A model generated the notes under the pieces. The model was given only the letters and a program-made list of their open reading frames with translations, was not told the DNA's origin and ran no database searches. A stretch of DNA of 64,000 nt, from NCBI GenBank assembly GCA_963764345.1, contig CAVXSF010000004.1, positions 62,001-126,000 on the forward strand, in the 5' to 3' direction. Made by a program: the position numbers and the translations under genes. Shown piece after piece: positions 36,087 to 45,128 of this stretch. How positions within the stretch are numbered: position 1 is the first letter of the stretch; every line of letters begins with the position of its first letter. The stretch comes from DASQZK01 sp963764345. Its GTDB lineage: Bacteria; Bacteroidota; Bacteroidia; Bacteroidales; GCA-2748055.

Positions 36087-36584
36087 ATGCCAGATATCGC
36101 GATTCTTATTTCGGGAATTCTGCTCCTGGTGCTGGGCCTTTTAGGCTGCATCCTGCCCATCATTCCCGGTCCTCCACTTAGCTTTGCAGGGCTGTTTTTA
36201 CTCCGGTTTACCCATTATGTCGAATTGTCACGACATGCAGGTTTTGATCAGCTTCTGTGGATCCTCGGATCGGCGGCAGCTATTGTCACCATCCTCGACT
36301 ATATTGTCCCCGTTTGGGGGACCAAAAGTTTTGGTGGTTCAAAGGCCGGCACGTTAGGTGCTGCTTTAGGAGTGGTGGCCGGTTTATTTTTCGCGCCTGC
36401 AGGACTGATCATCGGCCCTTTTGCGGGTGCCGTCATTGCCGAATTGATCAGTGGCAAGGATCGAAAATCGTCTCTTCGTGCCGGCTTTGGCAGCTTCCTG
36501 GGCGTCCTGACCGGCGTCGTGCTGAAACTGATGGTTTCAGGAACCATCACATGGTATTTCGTAAAGGAGGTGATTGTACATTAG
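36087..36584 (+). CDS. DUF456 family membrane protein
   Basis: The 165-residue protein has about four hydrophobic segments with Gly-rich turns: LLVLGLLGCILPIIPGPPLS, GAALGVVAGLFFAPAGLIIG and LGVLTGVVLKLMVSGTITWY. YIVPVWGTKSFGGSKAGTLG between helices is the recognisable DUF456 motif. Function unknown. It follows the HMA lipoprotein gene by 12 bp and is convergent with argF. Confidence 0.85.
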   Translation: MPDIAILISGILLLVLGLLGCILPIIPGPPLSFAGLFLLRFTHYVELSRHAGFDQLLWILGSAAAIVTILDYIVPVWGTKSFGGSKAGTLGAALGVVAGLFFAPAGLIIGPFAGAVIAELISGKDRKSSLRAGFGSFLGVLTGVVLKLMVSGTITWYFVKEVIVH

Positions 36585-36682
36585 ATATTGCCGGTACTTT
36601 CCTCACAGAGATAGCTTATCCTGTAGCGGTTATCTGCTGCGTGATAACCCTCACCGGTCAAGCTATCACCCGGCCGGTTAGC

Positions 36683-37684
36683 CTACGCCCCCAGCGTTGC
36701 CACCATCACAGCCTTGATGGAATGCATCCTGTTTTCGGCCTGGTCAAAAACGATCGACTTGTCCGATTCGAAAACGTCTTCCGAAACTTCCTGGGCATCA
36801 AGACCAAATTTCCTGTAAATATCTTCCCCGACTTTGGTTTCCCGGTTGTGAAATGCCGGCAGGCAGTGAAGAAATTTAACGGATGGATTTCCTGTCAGCC
36901 TGATGACTTCGCTATTCACCTGATATGGTTTCAGCAGGTTAATCCTCTGTTCCCAGACCTCTTCCGGTTCACCCATCGACACCCACACATCGGTATACAG
37001 AAAATCAGCGTCTTTTACAGCATCGGCAACGCTATCGGTAATAGTAATCCGGGCGCCGGTCTCCCTGGCAATTTCACGGCACTGGCCAACCAGTGTTCCG
37101 GCAGGCTGCAGTTCCTTCGGCGCTGCGGCCCTGAAGTCCATCCCCATTTTAGCAGCACCGACAAGGAGAGAATTTCCCATGTTATTGCGGGCATCCCCAA
37201 GGTAACAAAAGCTGATCTGTGAGAGCGGCTTGTCGGAATATTCCATCATGGTCATGATGTCGGCGAGGATCTGCGTCGGATGGAACTCGTTGGTAAGCCC
37301 GTTCCATACCGGAACACCGGCATACGCAGCCAGCTCTTCAACAATGTCCTGTCCGAATCCCCTGTATTCTATTCCGTCAAACATCCGTCCAAGTACCCTG
37401 GCCGTATCTTTCATCGATTCCTTGTGGCCAATTTGTGTACCTGAAGGCCCCAGGTAGGTTATATGTGCACCCTGATCATATGCCGCTACTTCAAAGGCAC
37501 AACGGGTGCGGGTAGATGACTTTTCAAAAATGAGAGCGATATTCTTACCCTTGAGCATCTGCTGCTCGGTCCCGGCATATTTAGCCTTTTTCAGGGTGAA
37601 TGACAAATCGATCAGATGTTTTATCTCCTGCGGAGTGAAATCCAGCAGTTTCAGGAAATGCCGGTTTCTCAGATTAAATGCCAT
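36683..37684 (-). CDS. argF: Ornithine carbamoyltransferase
   Basis: The 333-residue enzyme has the carbamoyl phosphate loop KSSTRTRCAFE near residue 53, the HPTQILADIMTMMEY motif near residue 135, the ornithine-site segment DVWVSMGEPEEVWEQR and HCLPAFHNRET with the catalytic Cys. It interconverts ornithine plus carbamoyl phosphate and citrulline. Carbamate kinase lies 55 bp upstream on the same strand, which suggests the catabolic, ATP-forming direction (ArcB-like). No arginine deiminase gene is in the window, so that direction is inference. Confidence 0.95.
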   Translation of the reverse strand: MAFNLRNRHFLKLLDFTPQEIKHLIDLSFTLKKAKYAGTEQQMLKGKNIALIFEKSSTRTRCAFEVAAYDQGAHITYLGPSGTQIGHKESMKDTARVLGRMFDGIEYRGFGQDIVEELAAYAGVPVWNGLTNEFHPTQILADIMTMMEYSDKPLSQISFCYLGDARNNMGNSLLVGAAKMGMDFRAAAPKELQPAGTLVGQCREIARETGARITITDSVADAVKDADFLYTDVWVSMGEPEEVWEQRINLLKPYQVNSEVIRLTGNPSVKFLHCLPAFHNRETKVGEDIYRKFGLDAQEVSEDVFESDKSIVFDQAENRMHSIKAVMVATLGA

Positions 37685-37739
37685 TTCAATCAGATTTTAA
37701 TGGGTTAATATTACTCCTGCAAAGCTAAGACAAATGATG

Positions 37740-38696
37740 TTAATCTTCATATTCCATGGTAATTTTCGTACCATAGCTTTTATCCTGGAGTTTAAAAGCC
37801 TCCGTGATGACACTTTTTCTGCCGCCCTGCTCAATAAATTGCAGGCAGGCCCTGATTTTCGGAGCCATACTTCCTTCGGAGAACTGACCTTCCTCAAGGT
37901 ATTTTTTCGTGTCTGAATAATTCAGGAACTCTTTTATTTCCTGGTTGGGTTTATTATAGTTCAGATAAACGAAAGAGACATCCGTCAGGATATAGAATTC
38001 ATCGGCTCCGATCCGGGCAGCCAGCAATGATGAAGCCAGATCCTTATCGATCACGGCTTCAGCCGGCCTGATATTTTTCTCTTCATCGATGTATACGGGA
38101 ATGCCTCCACCCCCGGCAGCAATAACAATGGTTCCCTGCCTGGCAAGAGTTTCAATCACCTTTTCATTCATAACGCTGACGGGTTTGGGTGAAGGAACCA
38201 CCCTTCGCCAGCCACCTTCCACTTTCACTTCTTCCTTGAAAACCCAGCCTTTCTGTTCTGAGATCCGCGCTGCCTCTTCCTGGCTGTAGATTTTTCCGAC
38301 ACGCTTCATAGGGTTTTTAAAAGCGGTATCCTGATTATCCACCACTACCTGGGTCACCAGTGTCACCACTTCCTTCCGGATGCCGTGTCTGGTCAGGATA
38401 TTCCGCAACATGCGTTCGATCATATAGCCGATGCCACCCTGTGAATCCGCAACACAAATATCCAGAGGCATCTGTGGAATCTGATAAATACTTTCCCCGG
38501 CATCATTCCGCATCAGAATATTCCCCACCTGGGGTCCGTTTCCATGACTGATCACCAGATCATATCCCTCATTTATCAGGTAAACAAGGTTTTCAAGCGT
38601 ATCCATCGTATTCTGTTCCTGTTCCTCAATGGTGCCAACCTGGTCACCTCTTAGCAGGGCATTACCGCCCAGCGCAATGACAGCGAGTTTTTTCAT
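37740..38696 (-). CDS. arcC: Carbamate kinase
   Basis: The 318-residue protein starts MKKLAVIALGGNALLRGDQV. It shows the amino-acid kinase fold signatures ISHGNGPQVGNILMRND, IVIAAGGGGIPVYIDEE and VIDKDLASSLLAARIGADEF. FSEGSMAPKIRACLQFIEQG near the end completes the carbamate kinase pattern. It converts carbamoyl phosphate plus ADP to ATP, CO2 and ammonia. It precedes argF in a two-gene catabolic-looking operon. Confidence 0.96.
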   Translation of the reverse strand: MKKLAVIALGGNALLRGDQVGTIEEQEQNTMDTLENLVYLINEGYDLVISHGNGPQVGNILMRNDAGESIYQIPQMPLDICVADSQGGIGYMIERMLRNILTRHGIRKEVVTLVTQVVVDNQDTAFKNPMKRVGKIYSQEEAARISEQKGWVFKEEVKVEGGWRRVVPSPKPVSVMNEKVIETLARQGTIVIAAGGGGIPVYIDEEKNIRPAEAVIDKDLASSLLAARIGADEFYILTDVSFVYLNYNKPNQEIKEFLNYSDTKKYLEEGQFSEGSMAPKIRACLQFIEQGGRKSVITEAFKLQDKSYGTKITMEYED

Positions 38697-38954
38697 TCAA
38701 AAGTGTTTTATCCGGCTGTGGTTGTCCTCTTCGTCACATAACCTCATAAAAGAACAATGAACTTTCAGCTATACCGGGGGTAACAAAGCTATGAAATATC
38801 GTGATTCAGGATATAAACTACAGGATTGTTATAAAACAATGTTCAGTGGCAACAGGCTTTCGTAGAATATAGGCCAATTTTAGATTGTTTATAACTAATT
38901 TTATGTCTTAATTTTTATTTTATACCTTTATCCTCAATAGTTTATGGCGTTAAA

Positions 38955-39647
38955 TTGCTCAAATTGAACAGATTAGTAAGAAGATATCTTATTGTGTTCC
39001 TTGTTATCCTTGCAGCCGGCTGCAGTAAAAAGAATAAATCTGAAGACGTAAAAGCTGATGTCATCGAATACAGGGTCGAATATACACATGAAAAGGCTGG
39101 CAGTGTTCCTACGAGGATCCTGCCTGACCACATGACTGTAATATTTGCCCCACCCTATGCTCTGAACACGATTAAAGGTTTTTTCGGACAATTTTCGCTG
39201 AGCTACCTGGCAGATTTAAAAAAAAAGAAAGTAACCACCCTCCTGAAATTATTTGATGGGAAATACGTTTATGAAGGAAAGGCCGGAGAACTGCCCTGTG
39301 GTATTGACCCGATGAAGGGTATGGCTCTCAGAGCCGGACAGGGGGAGAAAATGATTGCAGGATATCATTGCACCGAATATCTTCTAAGCATTCCCGGCAA
39401 GGAAGATATACCGGTATACAGTACGGATGAGATTAAAGTTAAATCTCCGAATATTACAACACCCTACCGCAACCACAGCCATGTCCTGCTTCAGTTTTAT
39501 ACCCGTCTCAGTGTCCTTGACATGATGCTGGTAGCTGATAGCTGTACGGTCATGAATGTGCCCGGAAAGATGTTTTCCATCCCGGAAGGTTACAAGAACG
39601 TCTCCCGCGAAAAAATGGAAAAGATTCTGGACGAATTATTTAAATAG
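38955..39647 (+). CDS. Lipoprotein of unknown function
   Basis: The 230-residue product has a lipoprotein signal ending FLVILAAGCSKK, so it is envelope anchored. No ATG lies in frame upstream; the start is a TTG at 38955 (or at 38964), and an ATG at 38944 is out of frame. The mature part is beta-rich (VIEYRVEYTHEKAG; MTVIFAPPYALNTIKGFFGQ; MIAGYHCTEYLLSIPGKED). It loosely recalls DUF4412-type lipoproteins, but I cannot assign it firmly. It is followed by ftsK after 45 bp. Confidence 0.65.
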   Translation: MLKLNRLVRRYLIVFLVILAAGCSKKNKSEDVKADVIEYRVEYTHEKAGSVPTRILPDHMTVIFAPPYALNTIKGFFGQFSLSYLADLKKKKVTTLLKLFDGKYVYEGKAGELPCGIDPMKGMALRAGQGEKMIAGYHCTEYLLSIPGKEDIPVYSTDEIKVKSPNITTPYRNHSHVLLQFYTRLSVLDMMLVADSCTVMNVPGKMFSIPEGYKNVSREKMEKILDELFK

Positions 39648-39692
39648 GGGGGCGAAGATGGTAAACAAAAATAATTCAGCTTATATTCAATA

Positions 39693-42056
39693 ATGAGTCG
39701 AGATAAAGGTAAAATGAGCTCTGTCCGCAAAACGATCCGGTTTTTCAAGGATGAGCGGTTCAGAATTATTTTCGGAACATTTCTGGTTCTTCTTGCCGCC
39801 TACATGATGATAGCCTTCGTATCTTACTTTTTCACATGGAAAGAAGATCAGGATTTTGTTTGGGCCGATGTATTTTCCGGTGCCGACGTTCAGGTCGAGA
39901 ACCACGCCGGCAAAATCGGAGCCTGGGTGTCGGCTCTGTTCATGAACCACTGGTTCGGACTGGCCAGTTTCGCAGTCCCGTTTTTCTTTCTGATTCTCGG
40001 GACCAATATGCTCGGGCTGAAAATATTCAGGACCGGCAAAAGTATCAGAGTCCTCATTATTGCCACCATACTCTTTTCCGTCTTACTCGGATTTCTTTTC
40101 GGACAGAATACCGGATTCCTTGGAAGCGGTCCCGGGGGTGCTCATGGTTACTTTATCAGTCAGTGGCTGATCGCTGCCCTGGGAAAGGCCGGAACAGCCT
40201 TTCTCCTCATCATTCTTTTCCTGGGCTTTTTCCTCTATTCCTTCGGCAACGCAAGTCAATTTTTCCACCGAAAACCAAAAGAGAAACAATCGGATAAGTC
40301 GAAAAAAGATAAGGAATCAGACCCCGAAATTCCGGATGATCACCTGGATGTCACCGAAGATCCCGAAGATGACAATAAAAAGGCCGAACCTGAGAAAAAG
40401 GTGGCAGTATTTTCCGACGACGATTTTGTGGTTTCCGATAAAAAACAGGTTCAAACGAAAGAAGGTGATCAGGGCAATCTTGACGATGACGGGATAGAAC
40501 TGACCGTTGAACAGTCTGATGAGGATGAAACTGCAGGATCCGGATCCCTTCAGGAAGATTATGATCCGACACTCGACCTGTCTTCTTATATATTTCCTTC
40601 ACTTAAAATTCTGAAGGATCATGAGATCGGTAACCCTACCGTAAGCAACGAGGAACTGCTGAGCAACAAAAACAAGATTGTAGAAACGCTGGCTAATTAC
40701 AAAATCACCATCGACAAGATCAAAGCTACAATCGGTCCCACTGTGACTCTTTACGAGATTGTGCCGGCACCGGGGATCCGCATCTCCAAGATCAAAAGCC
40801 TGGAAGATGACATCGCACTTAGCCTTGCCGCTCTCGGGATCAGGATCGTAGCCCCCATTCCTGGTAAAGGCACCATAGGTATTGAGGTACCAAACCAGCA
40901 ACCCAGATTGGTGAGCATGAAAAACGTACTGTCATCCCTGAAATTCCAGGATACAAGGTTTGAACTGCCAGTGGCTCTCGGGAAAACGATATCTAACGAA
41001 ACCTATGTCTTTGACCTGACCAAAATGCCACACCTGCTTGTTGCAGGGGCAACCGGTCAGGGTAAATCGGTGGGATTGAATGCGATCATCACTTCGCTGC
41101 TATATAAAAAACATCCATCCCAGCTTAAATTTGTTCTGGTAGATCCTAAAAAAGTTGAACTTACCCTGTATGCCAAGCTTGAAAGGCATTTCCTGGCCAA
41201 AATTCCGGATACGGAGGAAGCCATCATTACCGATACGCAGAAAGTGATCACTACCCTCACTTCGCTGACCATCGAGATGGACCAGCGATACGACCTCCTG
41301 AAACTGGCACATGTCAGGAATATCAAAGAATACAATGAAAAGTTCATCAAAAGGAAGCTGAATCCCGACAAAGGGCACCGGTATCTGCCCTACATCGTAC
41401 TCGTGATCGATGAATTTGCAGATCTGATCATGACAGCCGGCCGTGAGATAGAGAACCCCATTGCCAGGCTGGCCCAGCTGGCCAGAGCCATCGGGATCCA
41501 CCTCATCATTGCCACACAGCGGCCGACAACGAATATCATTACCGGGGTGATCAAGGCCAATTTCCCTGCCAGGATCGCCTTCCGCGTTATGTCGGTTATC
41601 GATTCCAGAACCATCCTCGATATGGCCGGCGCTAACCAGCTCGTTGGACGGGGTGATCTGCTGATCTCTTCCGGAACCGAACCTATAAGGCTTCAATGTG
41701 CTTTTATCGACACTCCGGAAATTGACGTCCTGACTGATTTTATTGGGGAACAAAGAGGGTATCCCACAGCCATGGAACTTCCTGAAGTGGAAGATACCCA
41801 TTCAGAAGCCATAGCAGTGGATCTGAAAAAAAGGGATGCCAAATTCGAAGAGGCCGCACGACTGGTCGTCCAGTACCAGCAGGGATCGACTTCGCTGATC
41901 CAGAGAAAACTGGCCCTGGGATATAACCGTGCCGGCCGTATTGTAGACCAGCTGGAAGCAGCCGGCATCCTTGGACCTTTTGAAGGCAGTAAAGCACGCG
42001 AAGTACTTATACAGGACGAGATGAGTTTGGAACACATTTTGAACAGTCTTGAATAA
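39693..42056 (+). CDS. ftsK: DNA translocase FtsK/SpoIIIE
   Basis: The 787-residue protein has about four N-terminal transmembrane helices (residues 20-190). An acidic linker (about 195-290) follows, then the FtsK motor: the alpha domain (about 320-425), a Walker A GATGQGKSVGLNAI near residue 452, a Walker B IVLVIDEFADLIM and the motif ARAIGIHLIIATQRPTTNII. The last 65 residues are the winged-helix gamma domain (STSLIQRKLALGYNRAGRIV). It pumps DNA at the division septum for chromosome segregation. The LolA-like gene follows after 10 bp. Confidence 0.96.
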   Translation: MSRDKGKMSSVRKTIRFFKDERFRIIFGTFLVLLAAYMMIAFVSYFFTWKEDQDFVWADVFSGADVQVENHAGKIGAWVSALFMNHWFGLASFAVPFFFLILGTNMLGLKIFRTGKSIRVLIIATILFSVLLGFLFGQNTGFLGSGPGGAHGYFISQWLIAALGKAGTAFLLIILFLGFFLYSFGNASQFFHRKPKEKQSDKSKKDKESDPEIPDDHLDVTEDPEDDNKKAEPEKKVAVFSDDDFVVSDKKQVQTKEGDQGNLDDDGIELTVEQSDEDETAGSGSLQEDYDPTLDLSSYIFPSLKILKDHEIGNPTVSNEELLSNKNKIVETLANYKITIDKIKATIGPTVTLYEIVPAPGIRISKIKSLEDDIALSLAALGIRIVAPIPGKGTIGIEVPNQQPRLVSMKNVLSSLKFQDTRFELPVALGKTISNETYVFDLTKMPHLLVAGATGQGKSVGLNAIITSLLYKKHPSQLKFVLVDPKKVELTLYAKLERHFLAKIPDTEEAIITDTQKVITTLTSLTIEMDQRYDLLKLAHVRNIKEYNEKFIKRKLNPDKGHRYLPYIVLVIDEFADLIMTAGREIENPIARLAQLARAIGIHLIIATQRPTTNIITGVIKANFPARIAFRVMSVIDSRTILDMAGANQLVGRGDLLISSGTEPIRLQCAFIDTPEIDVLTDFIGEQRGYPTAMELPEVEDTHSEAIAVDLKKRDAKFEEAARLVVQYQQGSTSLIQRKLALGYNRAGRIVDQLEAAGILGPFEGSKAREVLIQDEMSLEHILNSLE

Positions 42057-42066
42057 ACCTCAAAAA

Positions 42067-42732
42067 ATGAAATTCTTAAGCCTCCTTCTGTTTTCGTGTT
42101 TCTTTTTCCATACTTTCGCACAGGACAATAAGACTGCCCTTGCCCAGGATCCGGAAGCTGTGCCATACATGGAAAATGTTGCCAGCCTGCTATCGGACAA
42201 ATCGCCTTTCCAGGTTGAATTTAAGTACGAGATCGTCAGTAGCGTCAATGATTCAAAGGTAAGTGACTATGGATCAGTGATCGTGAAAGGAAATAAATAC
42301 AAGTTGAAAACCGACGACAGTGAAGTCTATTACAACGGTGCGAAACTTTGGTCGTACAACGTTCAGGCCGGTGAAGTATACGTAAGCGAACCCGACTCAT
42401 CCAATACCGACGAATCCCTGACCGACCCCTTCAGACTGATCGGAAACTATAAGACCTATTACAAATACAGGTATAAAGGGGAACAAACCATCAAAGGCAA
42501 AACCTACCAGGAGATCGACCTTTATCCGGTAAACCTGAACAACAGCTATTCCATTCTGAGACTCCTGGTTTATAACGGGGGAAAAAGTATCTATTCTTTC
42601 ACCATCCAGCAAAAAAATGGTATTGATATCAGTATATATGTAACTGATGTGATCCGGAATATTTCCATTGATGACAAGACGTTTGAATGGGACGAAGCAG
42701 CCCATCCCGATGTCCTGGTCGTGGAGATGTAA
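42067..42732 (+). CDS. LolA-like outer-membrane lipoprotein carrier
   Basis: From the ATG at 42067 the 221-residue product has a signal peptide (KFLSLLLFSCFFFHTFAQ). The fold pattern is LolA-like: PFQVEFKYEIVSSVNDSK, GSVIVKGNKYKLKTDDSEVY, YNGAKLWSYNVQAGEVYVSE and NPxNxDP-like DPFRLIGNYKTYY. LolA shuttles lipoproteins across the periplasm. Its place directly after ftsK is conserved in many bacteria, supporting the assignment. Whether it is the true LolA or a LolA-like paralogue is not decided. Confidence 0.85.
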   Translation: MKFLSLLLFSCFFFHTFAQDNKTALAQDPEAVPYMENVASLLSDKSPFQVEFKYEIVSSVNDSKVSDYGSVIVKGNKYKLKTDDSEVYYNGAKLWSYNVQAGEVYVSEPDSSNTDESLTDPFRLIGNYKTYYKYRYKGEQTIKGKTYQEIDLYPVNLNNSYSILRLLVYNGGKSIYSFTIQQKNGIDISIYVTDVIRNISIDDKTFEWDEAAHPDVLVVEM

Positions 42733-42738
42733 CCTTCA

Positions 42739-44874
42739 CTACTCCGGATATTCTATCCTGGCGTGGTAAATATTGATCAGTTTCCGTTTAAAGATTTCCT
42801 TGATGGTCTCAAAATCCCTGAATGTCAGATCAACATTGATATATTGCTGTTGCTTGATCTGGCTGTCGATGATGTTTTCCACGAGATTATTGATCACCTC
42901 CTTATTGATGGATTTAAGGCTTCGTGAGGCTGCCTCGGTGGAGTCTGCCATCATCAGTACCGCCGTTTCCTTAGAGAAAGGTTTGGGTCCGGGATAGGTG
43001 AAACGGGCAATATCCACATCCGCATCCGGGTATCTTTTCAGATATGATTTATAAAAATACTGCACGGTCGTGGTGCCATGGTGGGTCCTGATAAATTCAA
43101 CGATCAGTGATGGAAGATTATTTTTTTTAGCCATCTCAACTCCTTTGGCAACGTGTCCAATGATCTTCTCCGCACTGACTTCAAATTCAAGGTTATCATG
43201 AGGATTAAAATTTGAGGTCAGATTCTCTATGAAATACATCGGATCTTCTATTTTACCAATATCATGATACAGGGCTCCGGCCCTGATGAGCAAAGGGTTC
43301 CCGCCGACATTGAGTATAGCCTCTTCAGCCAGGTTGGCTACCTGGAGTGAATGCTGAAAAGTTCCCGGAGCTTTTTCGGCAAGGTTTCTGAGCAAGGGCT
43401 GGTTTGTATCCGACAATTCGACAAGTGTGGCATCTGAAGTGAATCCGAAGATTTTTTCAAAGATGTAAATCAAGGGATAGGAAGTGAGTACCAGTAATGC
43501 ATTCCCGGCAAACCATGCATAATTTTTCAAATCGAGATTAACGATACTGCCTTCCTGGATCAACCCCATGCCGGTATAGACCAGGCTGTAGGATATAAAG
43601 GCAAACACGGCCGAGACGAACAGTATCCCCCTCCGGTACAGGTTTCTCAGGGTAAAAATGGTGACTACCCCTGCGATGAAGTTCATAAACACAAATTCAA
43701 AGCCGTTCGGAGCCCAGAAACCAATGAGCAAAATGGTGATCAGGTGAACGAAAAGGGCTATCCTGGCATCATAAAATGTCTTCATGATCACTGGCAGGAT
43801 GACAAAAGGTACTACGTAAAGACTCAGGGCCTGCGTCCGGATCGTGAGTGTGGCCAGCGAGGCCATGATCACTACCAGCATAATGATAAAAAATGTTTTA
43901 ACCCCGCTGTTCAGCACTTCCTTCCTGAAATGGAAAAGGAAGAGATAAAGAACTAAAAAAGCGAACGAAACCAGAAGTATCTGTCCGACAAAAATAAGTG
44001 TATAATTCCGGGCAACGCCTGGATTGGTCTCATATTCATGCTTTAATGACTGAAGGATCTGGTATTTCTGATCATTCACCGGTTCGCCCAGGGCAATGAT
44101 TTTTTCCCCGGCCTGCACCATTCCCTGTGTAAGGGAAATCTCACTGGTCAGACTTTCTTTAACCCGTTCTGAGGTCACCTCATCGTAAAACAGGTTCGGT
44201 TCAATGAGGTCCCCCGGATCAATCCGGCTGATAAAACGGTCTTCTTCCTTTAACCCGGGTTGATAAACTGCTCCAGTGTCCGTAAACTGTGCCTTCAGAA
44301 ATTCATACGCGGATTTCTGGGTAAATATCGTACTCACCTGCCGTTCTTCCACCACCTGGCCCATGATGACATTGACGCCTGACTCACGGTTATGAACATT
44401 CTCCAGCTGCACAGGATCCTGGACGATTCCACGCCGGTAAACCGATTCCAGCATACCTTTTATCGCACGGGAATAATCATCCCTCAGCTTGTCGGCAGAG
44501 CCATTCCGTATATGCAGATTGGCATGCTGCAGCCCTTTGGATTTTACATAAGCCACATAAGCACTCCAATCTTTGATAAGCAGTTCGTCAAGCCTCGAAT
44601 CTTCCTGCAAAAGAACGGCGGAATCATACCTGAAATACGGTTCAAAATCATTCATCACACTGTCCTTCTCAGTCTGTATTTCAGATTCCGGCTTATAGAT
44701 TGGGAAATCAAACGGAGCCACCAGGACTTCATGCATCCATGGCTTCCCTTTCTGAAATTCATACCTGAATTTTCCTCCCCGCGGAAAAAGTGCAATGATC
44801 GCCGCGGTACCGGCAAGAAAGATCAGGAAGATGCGAATGGCTTTGAAATTAATGTTTCGGCCAAATATTTTCAT
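42739..44874 (-). CDS. pgpH: 7TM-HD phosphodiesterase, PgpH-like
   Basis: The 711-residue protein has an N-terminal helix, an extracytoplasmic 7TMR-HDED domain (about residues 50-280) and seven transmembrane helices (about 290-480). A cytoplasmic HD domain (about 505-690) follows, with HSLQVANLAEEAILNVGGNP, GALYHDIGKIEDPMYFIENL and FIRTHHGTTTVQYFYKSYLK. Relatives (PgpH) hydrolyse cyclic di-AMP. It is convergent with the LolA-like gene, 6 bp apart. Confidence 0.9.
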   Translation of the reverse strand: MKIFGRNINFKAIRIFLIFLAGTAAIIALFPRGGKFRYEFQKGKPWMHEVLVAPFDFPIYKPESEIQTEKDSVMNDFEPYFRYDSAVLLQEDSRLDELLIKDWSAYVAYVKSKGLQHANLHIRNGSADKLRDDYSRAIKGMLESVYRRGIVQDPVQLENVHNRESGVNVIMGQVVEERQVSTIFTQKSAYEFLKAQFTDTGAVYQPGLKEEDRFISRIDPGDLIEPNLFYDEVTSERVKESLTSEISLTQGMVQAGEKIIALGEPVNDQKYQILQSLKHEYETNPGVARNYTLIFVGQILLVSFAFLVLYLFLFHFRKEVLNSGVKTFFIIMLVVIMASLATLTIRTQALSLYVVPFVILPVIMKTFYDARIALFVHLITILLIGFWAPNGFEFVFMNFIAGVVTIFTLRNLYRRGILFVSAVFAFISYSLVYTGMGLIQEGSIVNLDLKNYAWFAGNALLVLTSYPLIYIFEKIFGFTSDATLVELSDTNQPLLRNLAEKAPGTFQHSLQVANLAEEAILNVGGNPLLIRAGALYHDIGKIEDPMYFIENLTSNFNPHDNLEFEVSAEKIIGHVAKGVEMAKKNNLPSLIVEFIRTHHGTTTVQYFYKSYLKRYPDADVDIARFTYPGPKPFSKETAVLMMADSTEAASRSLKSINKEVINNLVENIIDSQIKQQQYINVDLTFRDFETIKEIFKRKLINIYHARIEYPE

Positions 44875-45128
44875 GGGAAATGGATTTCAAAAGGCGAAGT
44901 TATGAATTTATTCTCTAGACAACAGGGAATATAAAAAGTTCTTTAAAGGAGAAGAAACAGAAAAGATAAAATCTTGTCTTTAATATGTTGCACACCCTAC
45001 GGAGTGGCATGTTTAACACCTTCCAGCGTTCTATCGCTCTCTGTCTGATGTGCCCTGTTTACCTCTTTCACTGTTTTGATCGCCCTTATACCCCGTATTT
45101 CCTTTCCGCCATACGCAGTAAAACCGCC

